Notes: generated by a model from the sequence alone, not told the origin. A stretch of DNA of 64,000 nt from Nitrosospira multiformis (GCF_900103165.1 NZ_FNKY01000001.1:3038001-3102000), one strand, 5' to 3'; positions 31,231 to 44,595 are shown, counted from the stretch's first letter. Numbers and translations: made by a program.

Positions 31231-32418
31231 TTATTCCATCCCATCCGGGTCCTGATACTGATCCTGGGGCATCGGCTTGGGCCGCTTACCAACGCTAATC
31301 TTGAGAGACTTCTCCGTCTGGTTGCGCATTACCGCAATATTGGCAGTTTTTCCTGGTGGCAATGCCGCGATCAGATCGAGCATTACGGATGAATCAGTGA
31401 CCGCTTTGCCATCCACCGCCACAAGTATATCTCCAGGCTTCACCCCAGCCTGATCCGCGGGCCCATTCTTGAGAACCCCCGCGATTAACGCGCCATTGGT
31501 GTTGGGGCGCTTGAATGACTCCGCCAATTCCGGTGTCAAATCTTGTACCTCCACACCGATCCAGCCTCGTGTTACGCCGCCCGTCTGAATGATCTGTTCC
31601 ATTATTTGCCTGGCCACCTTGGTTGTAATGGCAAAGCCTATACCGAGTGATCCACCCGTGCGGGAGACAATCGCGGTATTGATACCGATCAGGTTGCCTG
31701 CGGTATCCACCAGCGCACCACCTGAATTCCCGGGATTGATAGCGGCATCGGTCTGGATGAAATTTTCAAAGGTGTTGATGCCCAGATGAGATCGCCCCAG
31801 CGCGCTGATGATACCCATGGTCACCGTCTGCCCCACGCCAAAAGGATTACCGATGGCAAGTACGATATCGCCCACCTTGGCATGGTCGGAGTGCCCGAAA
31901 GTCATCGTAGGCAGCGCTTCCATATCCACCTTTACGACAGCAAGGTCGGTTTCCGGATCCGAGCCGATGACACGCGCTTTCGCCTTCCTGCCATCAGCCA
32001 GCGCAATCTCGATCTCGTCCGCCGCTTCTATGACATGATGATTGGTAAGAATATAGCCTTCAGGACTGACTATTACACCGGAGCCGAGACTTGATGCACG
32101 CCGGCTTTGGGACTCGAAGCGATCACCAAAGAAGCGCCGGAACCTGGGATCTTCCATCAGTGGATGAGGAGATACCTTAATCTCCTTGCTGGTAAAAACA
32201 TTCACTACTGAAGGCATGGCGATTTGGGCGGCCTCGCTGAAACTGCTGAATTTGGATCCTTCCCTGGGTACCCCATCGGAAGCGGCCTCCTTGATGGTTA
32301 TCGTGGCGCCACGCTGCTGACTCCATGGCAAGAGTTCGGGCCGCAAGGTAGAAACGACGAACAACGCCGCAAGGACTATCGTTGCCGTTTGTGCGAAAAT
32401 CAACCAGAGTTTGAGCAT
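31231..32418 (-). CDS. DegS/HtrA-type periplasmic serine protease
   Basis: The 395-residue protein has one N-terminal transmembrane anchor (FAQTATIVLAALFVVSTL), a trypsin-like domain with the His/Asp/Ser triad (TNHHVIEAAD, SDPETDLAVVKV, AAINPGNSGGALVD) and a single PDZ domain near residues 285-370. One PDZ plus a membrane anchor resembles DegS, which cleaves anti-sigma factors on envelope stress, more than two-PDZ DegP. The role here is inferred. It diverges from the Nif3-type gene with a 57-bp spacer. Confidence 0.9.
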   Translation of the reverse strand: MLKLWLIFAQTATIVLAALFVVSTLRPELLPWSQQRGATITIKEAASDGVPREGSKFSSFSEAAQIAMPSVVNVFTSKEIKVSPHPLMEDPRFRRFFGDRFESQSRRASSLGSGVIVSPEGYILTNHHVIEAADEIEIALADGRKAKARVIGSDPETDLAVVKVDMEALPTMTFGHSDHAKVGDIVLAIGNPFGVGQTVTMGIISALGRSHLGINTFENFIQTDAAINPGNSGGALVDTAGNLIGINTAIVSRTGGSLGIGFAITTKVARQIMEQIIQTGGVTRGWIGVEVQDLTPELAESFKRPNTNGALIAGVLKNGPADQAGVKPGDILVAVDGKAVTDSSVMLDLIAALPPGKTANIAVMRNQTEKSLKISVGKRPKPMPQDQYQDPDGME

Positions 32419-32475
32419 TTTTTAGGGTGCGGATTCTGAGATCAGGATAAATGGGATAAAGACCAGGAAATATCA

Positions 32476-33225
32476 ATGCAATTGGATGAGCTCGAAACCT
32501 ATTTGAACCAACTTCTGGATGTTGCCCGTTTTCGCGATTATTGCCCAAATGGACTGCAAGTGGAAGGCCGAAGTGAAGTACGCAAGCTGGTCAGCGGTGT
32601 AACGGCCTCGTTCGATCTCCTGCAAGCGGCTGTAGCAGCCGGAGCCGACGCGGTGCTGGTACATCACGGTTATTTCTGGCGCGGTGAGGATCAATGCCTG
32701 ATCGGGATGAAACATCGCCGTATTGCGCTGCTGATGGCGCACCATATCAGCCTGCTCGCATATCATCTGCCGCTGGATGCGAACCCGGAATTCGGCAACA
32801 ACACCCAGCTCGCCCGCAGAATGGGTTTCGTCGAAACCGGCCGTTTCGGCGAGCAAAATATCGCCATGCAAGGTAATTTGTTGTCAGGAGCATCCACCCT
32901 GCAAGAACTGCGGCTCAATATCGAATCTACCCTGTCTCGAAAACCTCTGGTAATCGGGGATGATGCAAAATGGATACAACGTGTCGCCTGGTGCACGGGT
33001 GGCGCCCAGGATTATTTCGATGAAGCCATCCGTCTGGGAGTGGACGCGTTTCTTACAGGAGAAATTTCCGAGCGGAACGTGCATGCCGCACGCGAATCCG
33101 GCGTGGCATTTATTGCCGCGGGGCATCATGCCACCGAGCGTTACGGCGTACAGGAATTGGGGGAGCTGATATCCCGGAAGTTTGGCGTTTCGCATCAATT
33201 CATTGATATAGACAGTCCGGTGTAA
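32476..33225 (+). CDS. Nif3/YbgI-like dinuclear metal-centre protein
   Basis: A 249-residue protein of the NIF3/YbgI family with the metal-ligand segments: YCPNGLQVEG, ADAVLVHHGYFW and, near the C-terminus, FIAAGHHATERYGVQELG. The family is described as a GTP cyclohydrolase I type 2 homologue, but its true role is uncertain. The start ATG has CAGGAAA upstream. It diverges from the DegS-like gene and precedes the hao promoter region. Confidence 0.9.
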   Translation: MQLDELETYLNQLLDVARFRDYCPNGLQVEGRSEVRKLVSGVTASFDLLQAAVAAGADAVLVHHGYFWRGEDQCLIGMKHRRIALLMAHHISLLAYHLPLDANPEFGNNTQLARRMGFVETGRFGEQNIAMQGNLLSGASTLQELRLNIESTLSRKPLVIGDDAKWIQRVAWCTGGAQDYFDEAIRLGVDAFLTGEISERNVHAARESGVAFIAAGHHATERYGVQELGELISRKFGVSHQFIDIDSPV

Positions 33226-33323
33226 AACATGGCGCTCTGAATACTATGCAGGCTCCTATCCATAACCTCTAATTATGCGCGTCGCCGAATGATGTTATCG
33301 CTCGATTTCTGCATGCCGTTTTC

Positions 33324-33375
33324 TTGACACACCATGGCTCCCGGGTTAGGCTAAACAGAAATCTTGGGTTATAAT
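33324..33375 (+). promoter_or_regulatory. Candidate sigma70-type promoters of the hao cluster
   Basis: TTGACA at 33324-33329 is followed after 17 bp by TAGGCT at 33347-33352, a perfect -35 with a weak -10. About 20 bp further, TATAAT at 33370-33375 is a perfect -10 with no good -35. Either would leave a leader of 125-150 nt before haoA. Assignment is by pattern only. Confidence 0.5.
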
Positions 33376-33506
33376 CAGGGTCATTATGGAAATCAGGGTA
33401 GACCTTTTTGTCTGATGGCGGAATAGTCTAGACGGATCAGGTTAATACCGCGGTCCAAACGATAGTAGCATCAAAAAAACAATTAATACGGATAAGGAGA
33501 AGAGAG

Positions 33507-35216
33507 ATGGTTGTCAAGCTTGGGCTGAGGCTCATAACGCTGACATGCGGGGCGCTGCTGGCGGCGTCTTCATGGGCGAACTTTCCCAGCGTCCCGAAGG
33601 AGATGTACAAAGCGCTGAACCTGGAACAAACGGCCACGCCCAAGGAACTGCATGAAGCGGTGACCAAGCGCTACAAGGACCCGGCACAAGGGGCGGGACG
33701 TGGGACGTTGGCGCAGTACTGGGAACCGGTACCGTACAGCATGTACATGGACCCGGCCTCATTCTACAAGCCACCGACCTCGATGAAGGAAGTGGCGGAG
33801 CGCCAGGAATGCGTCAAGTGTCACACGGACGAATCGCCGGTGTGGGTGAATGCGTGGAAGAAGAGCACGCATGCCAACCTGGACAAAGTGCGCAACCTCA
33901 AGCCGGACAGCCCGATCTACTACAAGAAAGCCAAGCTGGAAGACGTGGAGAAGAACCTGCGCTCCATGGGACGGCTGGGCGCGACCGAGAAGCTGAAGGA
34001 AGTGGGCTGTATTGACTGTCACGTCGACATCAACACCAAGAAAAAAGCCGACCACATGACTGAGCTGCGCATGCCCACGGCTGACGTCTGCGGCACCTGC
34101 CACCTGCAGGAATTTGCCGAACGCGAATCCGAGCGCGACACCATGATCTGGCCGAACAAGCAATGGCCGTCGGGACGGCCCTCGCACGCGCTGGACTGGA
34201 AAGCCAACGTAGAAGTTGCGGTATTTGCCGCCATGCCGCAGCGCGAGATCGCTGAAGGCTGCAGCATGTGCCACACCAACCAGAACAAATGCGACTCCTG
34301 CCACACCCGTCACGAATTCTCCGCGGCCGAATCGCGCAAGCCCGAAGCGTGCGCCACCTGCCACAGCGGGGTTGACCACAACAACTGGGAAGCTTACTCC
34401 ATGAGTAAGCACGGCAAGATCGTCACCATGATGGGCGACAAATGGAACTGGGAAGTCTCACTCAAGGACGCCTACTCCAAGGGCGGCCAGACCGCCCCGA
34501 CCTGCGCGGGCTGCCACTTCGAATATGAAGGCAAATACAGCCACAACGTCACCCGCAAGATACGCTGGGCCAACTACCCTGCCGTACCTGGCATCGCCGA
34601 GAACATCAACAGCGAATGGTCGGAAGCGCGCCTGGACTCCTGGGTCAAGACCTGCACCTCCTGCCACTCCGAGCGTTTTGCCCGCTCCTACCTGGAATTC
34701 ATGGACAAAGGCACCCTGCACGGCCTGGCCAAATTCAAGGAAGCGCACAACGTCGCCGAGCAACTCTACAAGGATGGCCTGCTCACCGGGCAGAAGACCA
34801 ACCGTCCGGCGCCGATGGCACCGGATAAGGAAATGTTCGCCGGCTTCACCCAGCTCTACTGGTCCAAGGACAACAACCCCGCGGCGATCGAACTGAAAGC
34901 GCTGGAAATGGGAGAAAACGACCTGCCCAAACTGCACGTCGGCCTGGCCCACGTCAACCCGGGCGGCTGGACCTACACCGAAGGCTGGGGACCGATGAAC
35001 CGCGCCTACGTCGAAATCATGGACGAAAACACCAAGATACGCGAAATGGCGGCACTGCAGGCACGGGTAGCCAAAATGGAATCGAAACGCACCAGCCTGC
35101 TGGATCTTGACAGCAAGGACGACAAGCTCTCGCTGGGCGGTCTGGGCGGCGGCATGCTGCTGGCCGGCACCCTCGCGCTGGCTGGCTGGCGCCGGCGCGA
35201 GAAAAGCGGGCATTGA
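33507..35216 (+). CDS. haoA: Hydroxylamine oxidoreductase (octahaem cytochrome c)
   Basis: HAO oxidises hydroxylamine in the periplasm and passes electrons to c554. The 569-residue precursor has a Sec signal ending near ASSWA and exactly eight CxxCH motifs: CVKCH, CIDCH, CGTCH, CSMCH, CDSCH, CATCH, CAGCH and CTSCH. Near the C-terminus [19 protein letters not shown] holds the tyrosines among which the P460 cross-link is expected. After about residue 535 there is a Gly-rich run, a hydrophobic stretch ([15 protein letters not shown]) and RRREK, which looks like a membrane anchor or sorting tail. AAGGAG precedes the ATG. haoB overlaps its stop. Confidence 0.97.
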   Translation: MVVKLGLRLITLTCGALLAASSWANFPSVPKEMYKALNLEQTATPKELHEAVTKRYKDPAQGAGRGTLAQYWEPVPYSMYMDPASFYKPPTSMKEVAERQECVKCHTDESPVWVNAWKKSTHANLDKVRNLKPDSPIYYKKAKLEDVEKNLRSMGRLGATEKLKEVGCIDCHVDINTKKKADHMTELRMPTADVCGTCHLQEFAERESERDTMIWPNKQWPSGRPSHALDWKANVEVAVFAAMPQREIAEGCSMCHTNQNKCDSCHTRHEFSAAESRKPEACATCHSGVDHNNWEAYSMSKHGKIVTMMGDKWNWEVSLKDAYSKGGQTAPTCAGCHFEYEGKYSHNVTRKIRWANYPAVPGIAENINSEWSEARLDSWVKTCTSCHSERFARSYLEFMDKGTLHGLAKFKEAHNVAEQLYKDGLLTGQKTNRPAPMAPDKEMFAGFTQLYWSKDNNPAAIELKALEMGENDLPKLHVGLAHVNPGGWTYTEGWGPMNRAYVEIMDENTKIREMAALQARVAKMESKRTSLLDLDSKDDKLSLGGLGGGMLLAGTLALAGWRRREKSGH

Positions 35217-36409
35217 CCGCCTCCTCCGCCACAACCCCCTCCCCCGCAGCACGGGGAGGGCTGGGAACTAAACTCCTCCCGTCACTGGGCATCCTCCTGG
35301 TGACGGGAGGTTTACTTTTACTCATCTGGTTTGCCTGGCTCTGGTTCAACCCGGCGCCCGCACCCTACCGCTACACCCTGGTCAAGGAAGGAGCTAGCAC
35401 CCAATTTGGCCCGCTGGGCCTCGATGCCTGGCCGGACCTCACCGTCGCCCAATATGAAATCCACGCCGACGGCGTGAACGATCCCATCGCCCTGGCCACC
35501 ACCGCCCGGCGCGGTGCGACCCCGCCCATCCTCATCAGCTGGGAGAACCGCAGCAGCGAACTGCTCATCTCCCTCGACAGCAAACTCAATGAACTGACCG
35601 CGCTGGCTGCCGCCATCGACAAGTATGCGGCCAAGGACGCGCGCATCCTGGCGTGGTGGGACACCTCGCGCCAGATCAAACTGCTGGCCGGGCGCGACAC
35701 CCTGTTTACCCGGCACCTGGGCGAACCCCTCATCCTCCCCTTGCCCTGGCAGGCCTACAGCGACGCCGTCCGTCACTACGAAGACCAATTCTGGGGCGCC
35801 CCGGCCTCGGCTGACGAACAGCGTAACTTCCAGCACTTCGTCGACGCCCTCATCGCCGAGCCCGTCAAGGGCGCCGCCCTCCTGCGCCAACTGGCCGGCC
35901 TGCAGGACAGCGCGGGCAAGACCCCGGACCAGGCCCCCTCGGAAGCCTACATCGTCATCCACGTCACCGACCTCTATAAACTGGGACTGATGCGCCCCGA
36001 GCAATTCGACATCACCTACAAGCACTTCCCCATGGAAGGCAACATGCACGGCATGATCGGCTACCTCAAGAAATGGATGCAGGAAAACAACTTCGCCACC
36101 TACACCCTGCAATCCCTCTCCGACAGCATGGTGCGCGGCTACTTCCTGCGCGACGAAAAAAGCAGCCACAGCCTCCTGGCGCAGATGCTGCCCTTCACCA
36201 ACTCCATGCCGCTGGACCTGACCGTCCTGCAACTCATCTACCAGCAGGGCGGCTACTGGGTCTACAAAATCCCCTCCGCCGCGGACGCCGCGGCGGCACC
36301 CTCCACTCCCGCCCCCGCTGACGCCGCCGGCGCCCACACCGCTCCCCACTCTGACACCGCCCCCGCCCCGGCCGCTCCCGCCCCGGCCGCTCCCGCCCCC
36401 GCCTCCTGA
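35213..36409 (+). CDS. haoB: HaoB, conserved protein of the hao cluster
   Basis: A 398-residue protein that follows haoA in betaproteobacterial ammonia oxidisers; its biochemical role is not established. The TTG start overlaps the haoA stop by 4 bp (TTGA). One transmembrane helix lies near residues 22-45 ([21 protein letters not shown]), followed by a large domain presumably in the periplasm. The last 45 or so residues are almost only Ala, Pro, Ser and Thr, a low-complexity tail. There are no CxxCH motifs. The overlap suggests co-translation with haoA. Confidence 0.9.
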   Translation: MTASSATTPSPAARGGLGTKLLPSLGILLVTGGLLLLIWFAWLWFNPAPAPYRYTLVKEGASTQFGPLGLDAWPDLTVAQYEIHADGVNDPIALATTARRGATPPILISWENRSSELLISLDSKLNELTALAAAIDKYAAKDARILAWWDTSRQIKLLAGRDTLFTRHLGEPLILPLPWQAYSDAVRHYEDQFWGAPASADEQRNFQHFVDALIAEPVKGAALLRQLAGLQDSAGKTPDQAPSEAYIVIHVTDLYKLGLMRPEQFDITYKHFPMEGNMHGMIGYLKKWMQENNFATYTLQSLSDSMVRGYFLRDEKSSHSLLAQMLPFTNSMPLDLTVLQLIYQQGGYWVYKIPSAADAAAAPSTPAPADAAGAHTAPHSDTAPAPAAPAPAAPAPAS

Positions 36410-36581
36410 GGCGGGCCAGGCTGGTTGACCGAGGGCGCACGCGCGGCGGTACCAGTGGTACCACAAAGAGTGATGGTACTGGTGCTACCCGTTTAGCGCA
36501 ACCAGCGATACAGTACCGGCATAATTGGGTTTTATACATATAACAACGATCAACGGATATATTTGCCCGAAGGAGAAGACC

Positions 36582-37289
36582 ATGCGCCATTCCCTGACAC
36601 TTGCCCTCGCCGCTGCCGCCATGTTTGCGCTGCTATCCGGCAGCGCCTCCGCACAATCATTTGAAGGCCGCAAGAAGTGCAGTTCCTGTCACAAGAGCCA
36701 GGCCGAATCATGGAGCCAGACGGCGCACGCCAAGGCCATGGACTCGCTCAAGCCCAACACCAAGGCTGAGGCCAAGAAAAAGGCCAAGCTCGACCCCAAG
36801 AAGGACTACACCAAGGACAAGGACTGCGTAGGCTGTCACGTCGACGGCTGGGGCAAGGAAGGCGGCTACACGGTTGAGGACCCCAGCAAATTCACCAGCG
36901 GCGTCGGCTGCGAATCCTGCCACGGCCCGGGCGCCAAGTATCGCGGCATCCACCGCAAGGCGGGAGCGGCCTACGAGAAATCGAAGAAGACCGCGCCGCG
37001 TTCGACCCTGGCGGAAGCGGGACAGGACTTCGCCTTTGAAGAATCCTGCAACGCCTGCCACCTGAACTATGAAGGCTCGGGCTGGAAGGGTACCAAGAAG
37101 CCCTACACCCCGTTCACCCCGCAAGTGGACAAGAAATACACCTTCAACTTCGACAAATACGTCAAGGACGTCAAAGCCATGCACGAGCACTACAAACTGG
37201 ACGGCACCTTCGAAGGCGATCCGAAGTTCAAGTTCCATGACGACTTCCAGTCCACGGCCAAGGTCGGCGAGAAAGGCTCGGAGGACTGA
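36582..37289 (+). CDS. cycA: Tetrahaem cytochrome c554
   Basis: The periplasmic electron acceptor from HAO. The 235-residue precursor has a signal peptide ending near SGSASA and four CxxCH motifs (CSSCH, CVGCH, CESCH, CNACH). It is Lys-rich, as expected for the basic c554. AAGGAGAAGACC gives a good ribosome site before ATG 36582. The 172-bp gap from haoB holds an imperfect hairpin around GGTACCAGTGGTACC and an AT-rich stretch (TTTTATACATATAAC), which may be a separate promoter. It overlaps cycB by 1 bp (TGATG). Confidence 0.96.
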   Translation: MRHSLTLALAAAAMFALLSGSASAQSFEGRKKCSSCHKSQAESWSQTAHAKAMDSLKPNTKAEAKKKAKLDPKKDYTKDKDCVGCHVDGWGKEGGYTVEDPSKFTSGVGCESCHGPGAKYRGIHRKAGAAYEKSKKTAPRSTLAEAGQDFAFEESCNACHLNYEGSGWKGTKKPYTPFTPQVDKKYTFNFDKYVKDVKAMHEHYKLDGTFEGDPKFKFHDDFQSTAKVGEKGSED

Positions 37290-37894
37290 TGGGAATACGC
37301 GCGGGCGGCACCCTGCTCACGGGTGCCTTGCTGGGGGTAGTCATGGTAGCGGTGGTATTCGGCGGCGAGGCCGCCGTCTCCACCACCGAATTCTGCACCA
37401 GCTGTCACTCCATGTCCTATCCGGCGGAGGAGCTCAAGACCTCCTCGCACTATGGCGCCCTGGGCGCCAACCCGGGCTGCAAGGATTGCCACATCCCGCA
37501 GGGCTTCAAGAACTTCCACCTGGCGGTGGCGACGCACGTGGTGGATGGGGCGCGCGAACTGTACCTGGAATTTGCCAACGACTACTCCACGCTGGAGAAA
37601 TTCAACGAGCGCAGGCTGATCATGGCGCACGATGCGCGCATGAACCTGAAGAAGTGGGACAGCAACACCTGCCGCGAATGCCACAAGAACCCGCAGCCGC
37701 CGGGGGCTGATGCCAAGGCCGCGCACAAGAAGATGGAGACCGAAGGGGCCACCTGTATCGACTGCCATCAGAACCTGGTGCACAAGGAAGTCGCCGAGAC
37801 CGACCTCAATGCCAGCCGCAAGGAAGGCAAAATGGTCCTCAAGCCTGAAAAGAAGGATAAGGACGACGAGGAGGAGGAAGAAGAGGAGGGATGA
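37289..37894 (+). CDS. cycB: Tetrahaem cytochrome cM552, NapC/NirT family
   Basis: A membrane-anchored quinone-reducing cytochrome. The 201-residue protein has an N-terminal helix (GTLLTGALLGVVMVAVVFGG) and four CxxCH motifs (CTSCH, CKDCH, CRECH, CIDCH), the NapC/NirT pattern. It is thought to pass electrons from c554 to the quinone pool. The C-terminus ends in a strongly acidic run (KKDKDDEEEEEEEG). Coupled to cycA; no obvious terminator follows within 146 bp. Confidence 0.95.
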   Translation: MGIRAGGTLLTGALLGVVMVAVVFGGEAAVSTTEFCTSCHSMSYPAEELKTSSHYGALGANPGCKDCHIPQGFKNFHLAVATHVVDGARELYLEFANDYSTLEKFNERRLIMAHDARMNLKKWDSNTCRECHKNPQPPGADAKAAHKKMETEGATCIDCHQNLVHKEVAETDLNASRKEGKMVLKPEKKDKDDEEEEEEEG

Positions 37895-38040
37895 TTATCT
37901 GGGAATTCGCTGGTTTCCGGGGAAGGAGCATATTTTAGTTAGTACCTCCCCTATCCTATGTTGCTGATCATGTCAGCACGCGGAAAGAGATCGGCATTCC
38001 CTCCATATCGGATTATAAAGATACGATACAGCGTACAGGC

Positions 38041-39543
38041 GTGCCGGCAGAAAAAAATATGGCAATTCCCATTGTACTTGATCACAGCAGCCCGCAGTCG
38101 CTGCAAGGGCAGATTTTTGAACAATTACGCCATCTGATTCTCGGCGGGAAACTAAAACCTGGCACTCCTATACCCGCCAGCCGTGTGCTTGCCGAGCAAC
38201 TGGGTACTTCCCGAAATACCGTCCTCCTTGTCTATGATCGTCTAATGGCTGAAGGCTATCTTCAGGCCCGAAAAGCGATTGGAACGTACGTAAACCTCGA
38301 ACTGCCTGAAACCTGTCTCGCTGCAACCCGCAGAATTGCCACCTCAATTCCTGTTCAAGGGGAGGTGGTAAGGCAGCCCATAATTCCCTTTACCGGACAG
38401 CGGCGGGTGGGAAACGATACTCGACATCTGGACTTTGATTTTTTTCCGGATCGTACCGATCTTGATTTATTCCCCCAAAAGATATGGCGTCGCTTTATCA
38501 ACAGGACACTGACCTCGTCCAGTACCCATTTTACCGAATGCGGTGATCCGGGTGGGTTGCTCCAATTACGGGAAGTCGTCGCGGATCATCTTGGAATAGC
38601 GCGTGGAATTAGCGTCTCATCTGACCAGGTCATTATTACTGCCGGCTCTCAGGAGGGATTGAACCTGGCGGCTCGTCTCTTGATCAAGGATGGGACATTG
38701 GTTGCCACGGAGAATCCCTGCTATGAGGGAGCTGCACTTCTTTTCCAGAGCTACTATGCGAAATTAGTTCCCGTGCCCGTAGATGAAGCTGGATTGGATG
38801 TAGAGCGATTGCCGAAAGAGGGCGTAATGCTTCTGTATGTTACCCCGTCGCATCAGTATCCGCTCGGCTTTACATTGCCGATTGAGCGCCGCTTGAAACT
38901 GCTTGACTGGGCTCGGCGTTGCGGGGCATACATTATTGAGGATGACTACGACTCGGATTTTCGATATCGTGGCTCCCCTTTAACGGCGCTTATGGGTCTC
39001 GATGACTATGGTTGCGTCATGTATCTGGGGACTTTTTCCAAATCCATGGGCGCGGGGTTGCGCCTGGGTTACTTGGTGGTACCTAAGGCGTTGATACATG
39101 CGGCGCGCTCGGCCAAGGCGCTACTGAACAACGGACATGCGTGGCTCGACCAGGCAACGATGGCTGAATTCATCCGAAGCGGCGCCTATGGCAATCACCT
39201 GAGGCGGATGCGTCACGTTTATTGCAAGCGTCGTGATTGCCTCATCGAAGCCCTGCGACAGCATTTTGGTACGGTCCAACTTTCCGGACTGGAAAGCGGC
39301 CTCCATCTGGCATGGCATCTACCAAAGAATTATCCTGATGCCCCTCAACTCCAAGCACTTGCGCTCCGTCATGGGGTAGGTATTTATGCCATTGGGCCCG
39401 GCACCGCCTATGACTATGGAAAATGTGACTACAGCGCTCGTACACTGATACTTGGCTTCTCATCTCTTAACGAATACCAGATCAGGGCAGGTATTCGGCG
39501 AATTGCTGATGCATTTGCAGGTCTGCCAACAGTCAATGAGTGA
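38041..39543 (+). CDS. MocR/PdxR-type transcriptional regulator (GntR HTH plus aminotransferase domain)
   Basis: The 500-residue protein has an N-terminal GntR winged helix (about residues 20-85: IFEQLRHLILGGKLKPGTPI, then VLAEQLGTSRNTVLLVYDRL) joined to a fold-type I aminotransferase-like domain. The PLP lysine is visible in YLGTFSKSMGAGLRLGYLV. Start is GTG 38041 or ATG 38059; neither has a strong ribosome site. MocR proteins sense PLP or amino-acid-like ligands and usually act on adjacent genes. This one lies between cycB and the convergent amoCAB, but its target is unknown. Confidence 0.9.
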   Translation: MPAEKNMAIPIVLDHSSPQSLQGQIFEQLRHLILGGKLKPGTPIPASRVLAEQLGTSRNTVLLVYDRLMAEGYLQARKAIGTYVNLELPETCLAATRRIATSIPVQGEVVRQPIIPFTGQRRVGNDTRHLDFDFFPDRTDLDLFPQKIWRRFINRTLTSSSTHFTECGDPGGLLQLREVVADHLGIARGISVSSDQVIITAGSQEGLNLAARLLIKDGTLVATENPCYEGAALLFQSYYAKLVPVPVDEAGLDVERLPKEGVMLLYVTPSHQYPLGFTLPIERRLKLLDWARRCGAYIIEDDYDSDFRYRGSPLTALMGLDDYGCVMYLGTFSKSMGAGLRLGYLVVPKALIHAARSAKALLNNGHAWLDQATMAEFIRSGAYGNHLRRMRHVYCKRRDCLIEALRQHFGTVQLSGLESGLHLAWHLPKNYPDAPQLQALALRHGVGIYAIGPGTAYDYGKCDYSARTLILGFSSLNEYQIRAGIRRIADAFAGLPTVNE

Positions 39544-39590
39544 TACCTGCAATTCTCGCATTCCGCTTTAATAAATCCTTGGAACCACTC

Positions 39591-39630
39591 TGTTGAGAAT
39601 TGGCCCGCAATTGCGGGCCAATTCTCAACA
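39591..39630. repeat. Perfect 40-bp palindrome between mocR-type gene and amoB
   Basis: The arm TGTTGAGAATTGGCCCGCAA is followed at once by its exact reverse complement. It lies 47 bp after the regulator's stop. There is no T-run on either side, so it is not a classical intrinsic terminator on either strand, though it could act as one or protect mRNA ends. It might also be a dimeric protein-binding site or a recombination remnant. Confidence 0.85.
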
Positions 39631-39734
39631 GGCATGCTTCAGTAAACCGGTAACCGCTCAAGCGGCCAAATGAATAAAAAGATGAGGAGATTCCAATTCC
39701 CTTCTGCGCGTATGGCTGGTCGACAAACGCACAT

Positions 39735-39774
39735 TAAAAAAACCGGCCCGCCGTCTAACGACGGCGGGCCGGTT
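39735..39774 (-). terminator. Intrinsic terminator of amoCAB
   Basis: A perfect 15-bp GC-rich stem (AACCGGCCCGCCGTC with its reverse complement, loop TAAC) lies 17 bp beyond the amoB stop. On the minus strand it is followed by a run of seven T. On the plus strand no T-run follows, so it serves amo rather than the convergent regulator. Confidence 0.9.
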
Positions 39775-39790
39775 GTCATGCTTTGGTTGC

Positions 39791-43488
<3,698 letters not shown>

Positions 43489-44376
43489 ATGAACCAAGAA
43501 CCTATCTTCCAGGCCTATCGTGGCCGGTTTGCTCCATCTCCCACTGGACCGCTGCATTTTGGTTCCCTTGTTGCCGCGGTGGGCAGTTATCTGGAGGCGA
43601 GATCCCGTCACGGTGAATGGCTGGTCAGAATTGAAAATCTGGATCCATCACGCGAGATTCCCGGGGCCTCGAAAGAGATTCTGAGCACACTTGAAATATT
43701 AGGAATGGAATGGGATGGTGAGGTGGTCTATCAAAGCCGGCGAAACGAAGCTTATCAGGCTGCACTCATTCTACTCAAAAATAAAAATCTGATTTACCCC
43801 TGCGTCTGTAGTCGCAAAGAAATCGCCGACTCCAGCATTACGGGTATAGACGGTCCAATTTATCCCCGCACCTGCCACCGTGGTTTGCCTGACACGGAGC
43901 GGCTTCAAGCATTGAGGGTGCGAACTGATAACAACCCGATTGAAATTAAGGATGTGTTACGAGGCCTGGTTCGGCAACGGCTGGAAAGTGATATTGGCGA
44001 TTTCGTACTGCGCCGGGCTGACGGCATTTTTGCTTATCAATTGGCGGTGGTTGTGGACGATGCCGAGCAAGGCGTAACCCATGTGGTACGCGGCGAGGAC
44101 TTGCTGAACTCCACACCTCGTCAGGTTTATCTGCAACAATTGCTGGGCTATCCTACTCCGGTGTATATGCATCTGCCTGTAGTCGTCAATACACTAGGCG
44201 AGAAACTCAGTAAACAAACTCATGCCGCACCTATCGTTACCGCTGATCCAGTATCGCAATTGATAATGGCGATACGTTTCCTTGGTCGGAAGCCACCTGC
44301 AGAATTGGCCGAAGGTGACGTTGCCTCATTTTGGAAATGGGCAACTAAAAACTGGAAACCTGAAATGATTCCCTGA
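43489..44376 (+). CDS. gluQ: Glutamyl-Q tRNA(Asp) synthetase
   Basis: GluQRS glutamylates queuosine at the wobble position of tRNA(Asp). The 295-residue protein is a truncated GluRS-like catalytic domain without the anticodon-binding domain. It has the HIGH-like FAPSPTGPLHFGSLVAA, the zinc-site cysteines CVCSRKE and YPRTCHRG, and the KMSKS-like EKLSKQTHA. It diverges from amoC and lies about 220 bp before the NDH-2-like gene. Confidence 0.92.
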   Translation: MNQEPIFQAYRGRFAPSPTGPLHFGSLVAAVGSYLEARSRHGEWLVRIENLDPSREIPGASKEILSTLEILGMEWDGEVVYQSRRNEAYQAALILLKNKNLIYPCVCSRKEIADSSITGIDGPIYPRTCHRGLPDTERLQALRVRTDNNPIEIKDVLRGLVRQRLESDIGDFVLRRADGIFAYQLAVVVDDAEQGVTHVVRGEDLLNSTPRQVYLQQLLGYPTPVYMHLPVVVNTLGEKLSKQTHAAPIVTADPVSQLIMAIRFLGRKPPAELAEGDVASFWKWATKNWKPEMIP

Positions 44377-44595
44377 AATATCGCTTGCCTCGCTCAATGG
44401 ATTCTTACTGTGAGTGGAAATGCAGCGCCTTATTCAAAATATTCGTGCTACGCTGCACTTGCGGATTGCTGCTTTATCCATAAATCAAGGCATGATATAG
44501 CTTGTTTATCGCGTTTGCATGAAGCGAAACAGCGTTGAATTTCAAAAAAATACTTGAATACCAAAACTGATTTGGTATCTTGCGAAGGAGGAATC

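Noticed and set aside
31231..32418. Calling the protease degP/mucD
   Set aside because: Only one PDZ domain and an uncleaved-looking membrane anchor; DegS-like is the better description.
33759..35252. Long antisense frames opposite haoA
   Set aside because: Codon-bias shadows of haoA, which has all eight haem motifs in frame.
35318..36466. 382-codon minus-strand frame opposite haoB
   Set aside because: Antisense frame due to high GC at third positions; haoB is conserved and the antisense product is Gly/Val-rich low complexity.
37895..37960. GGGGAAGG/CCTCCCC pairing after cycB as a terminator
   Set aside because: Loop is long, the stem has a mismatch and no T-run follows.
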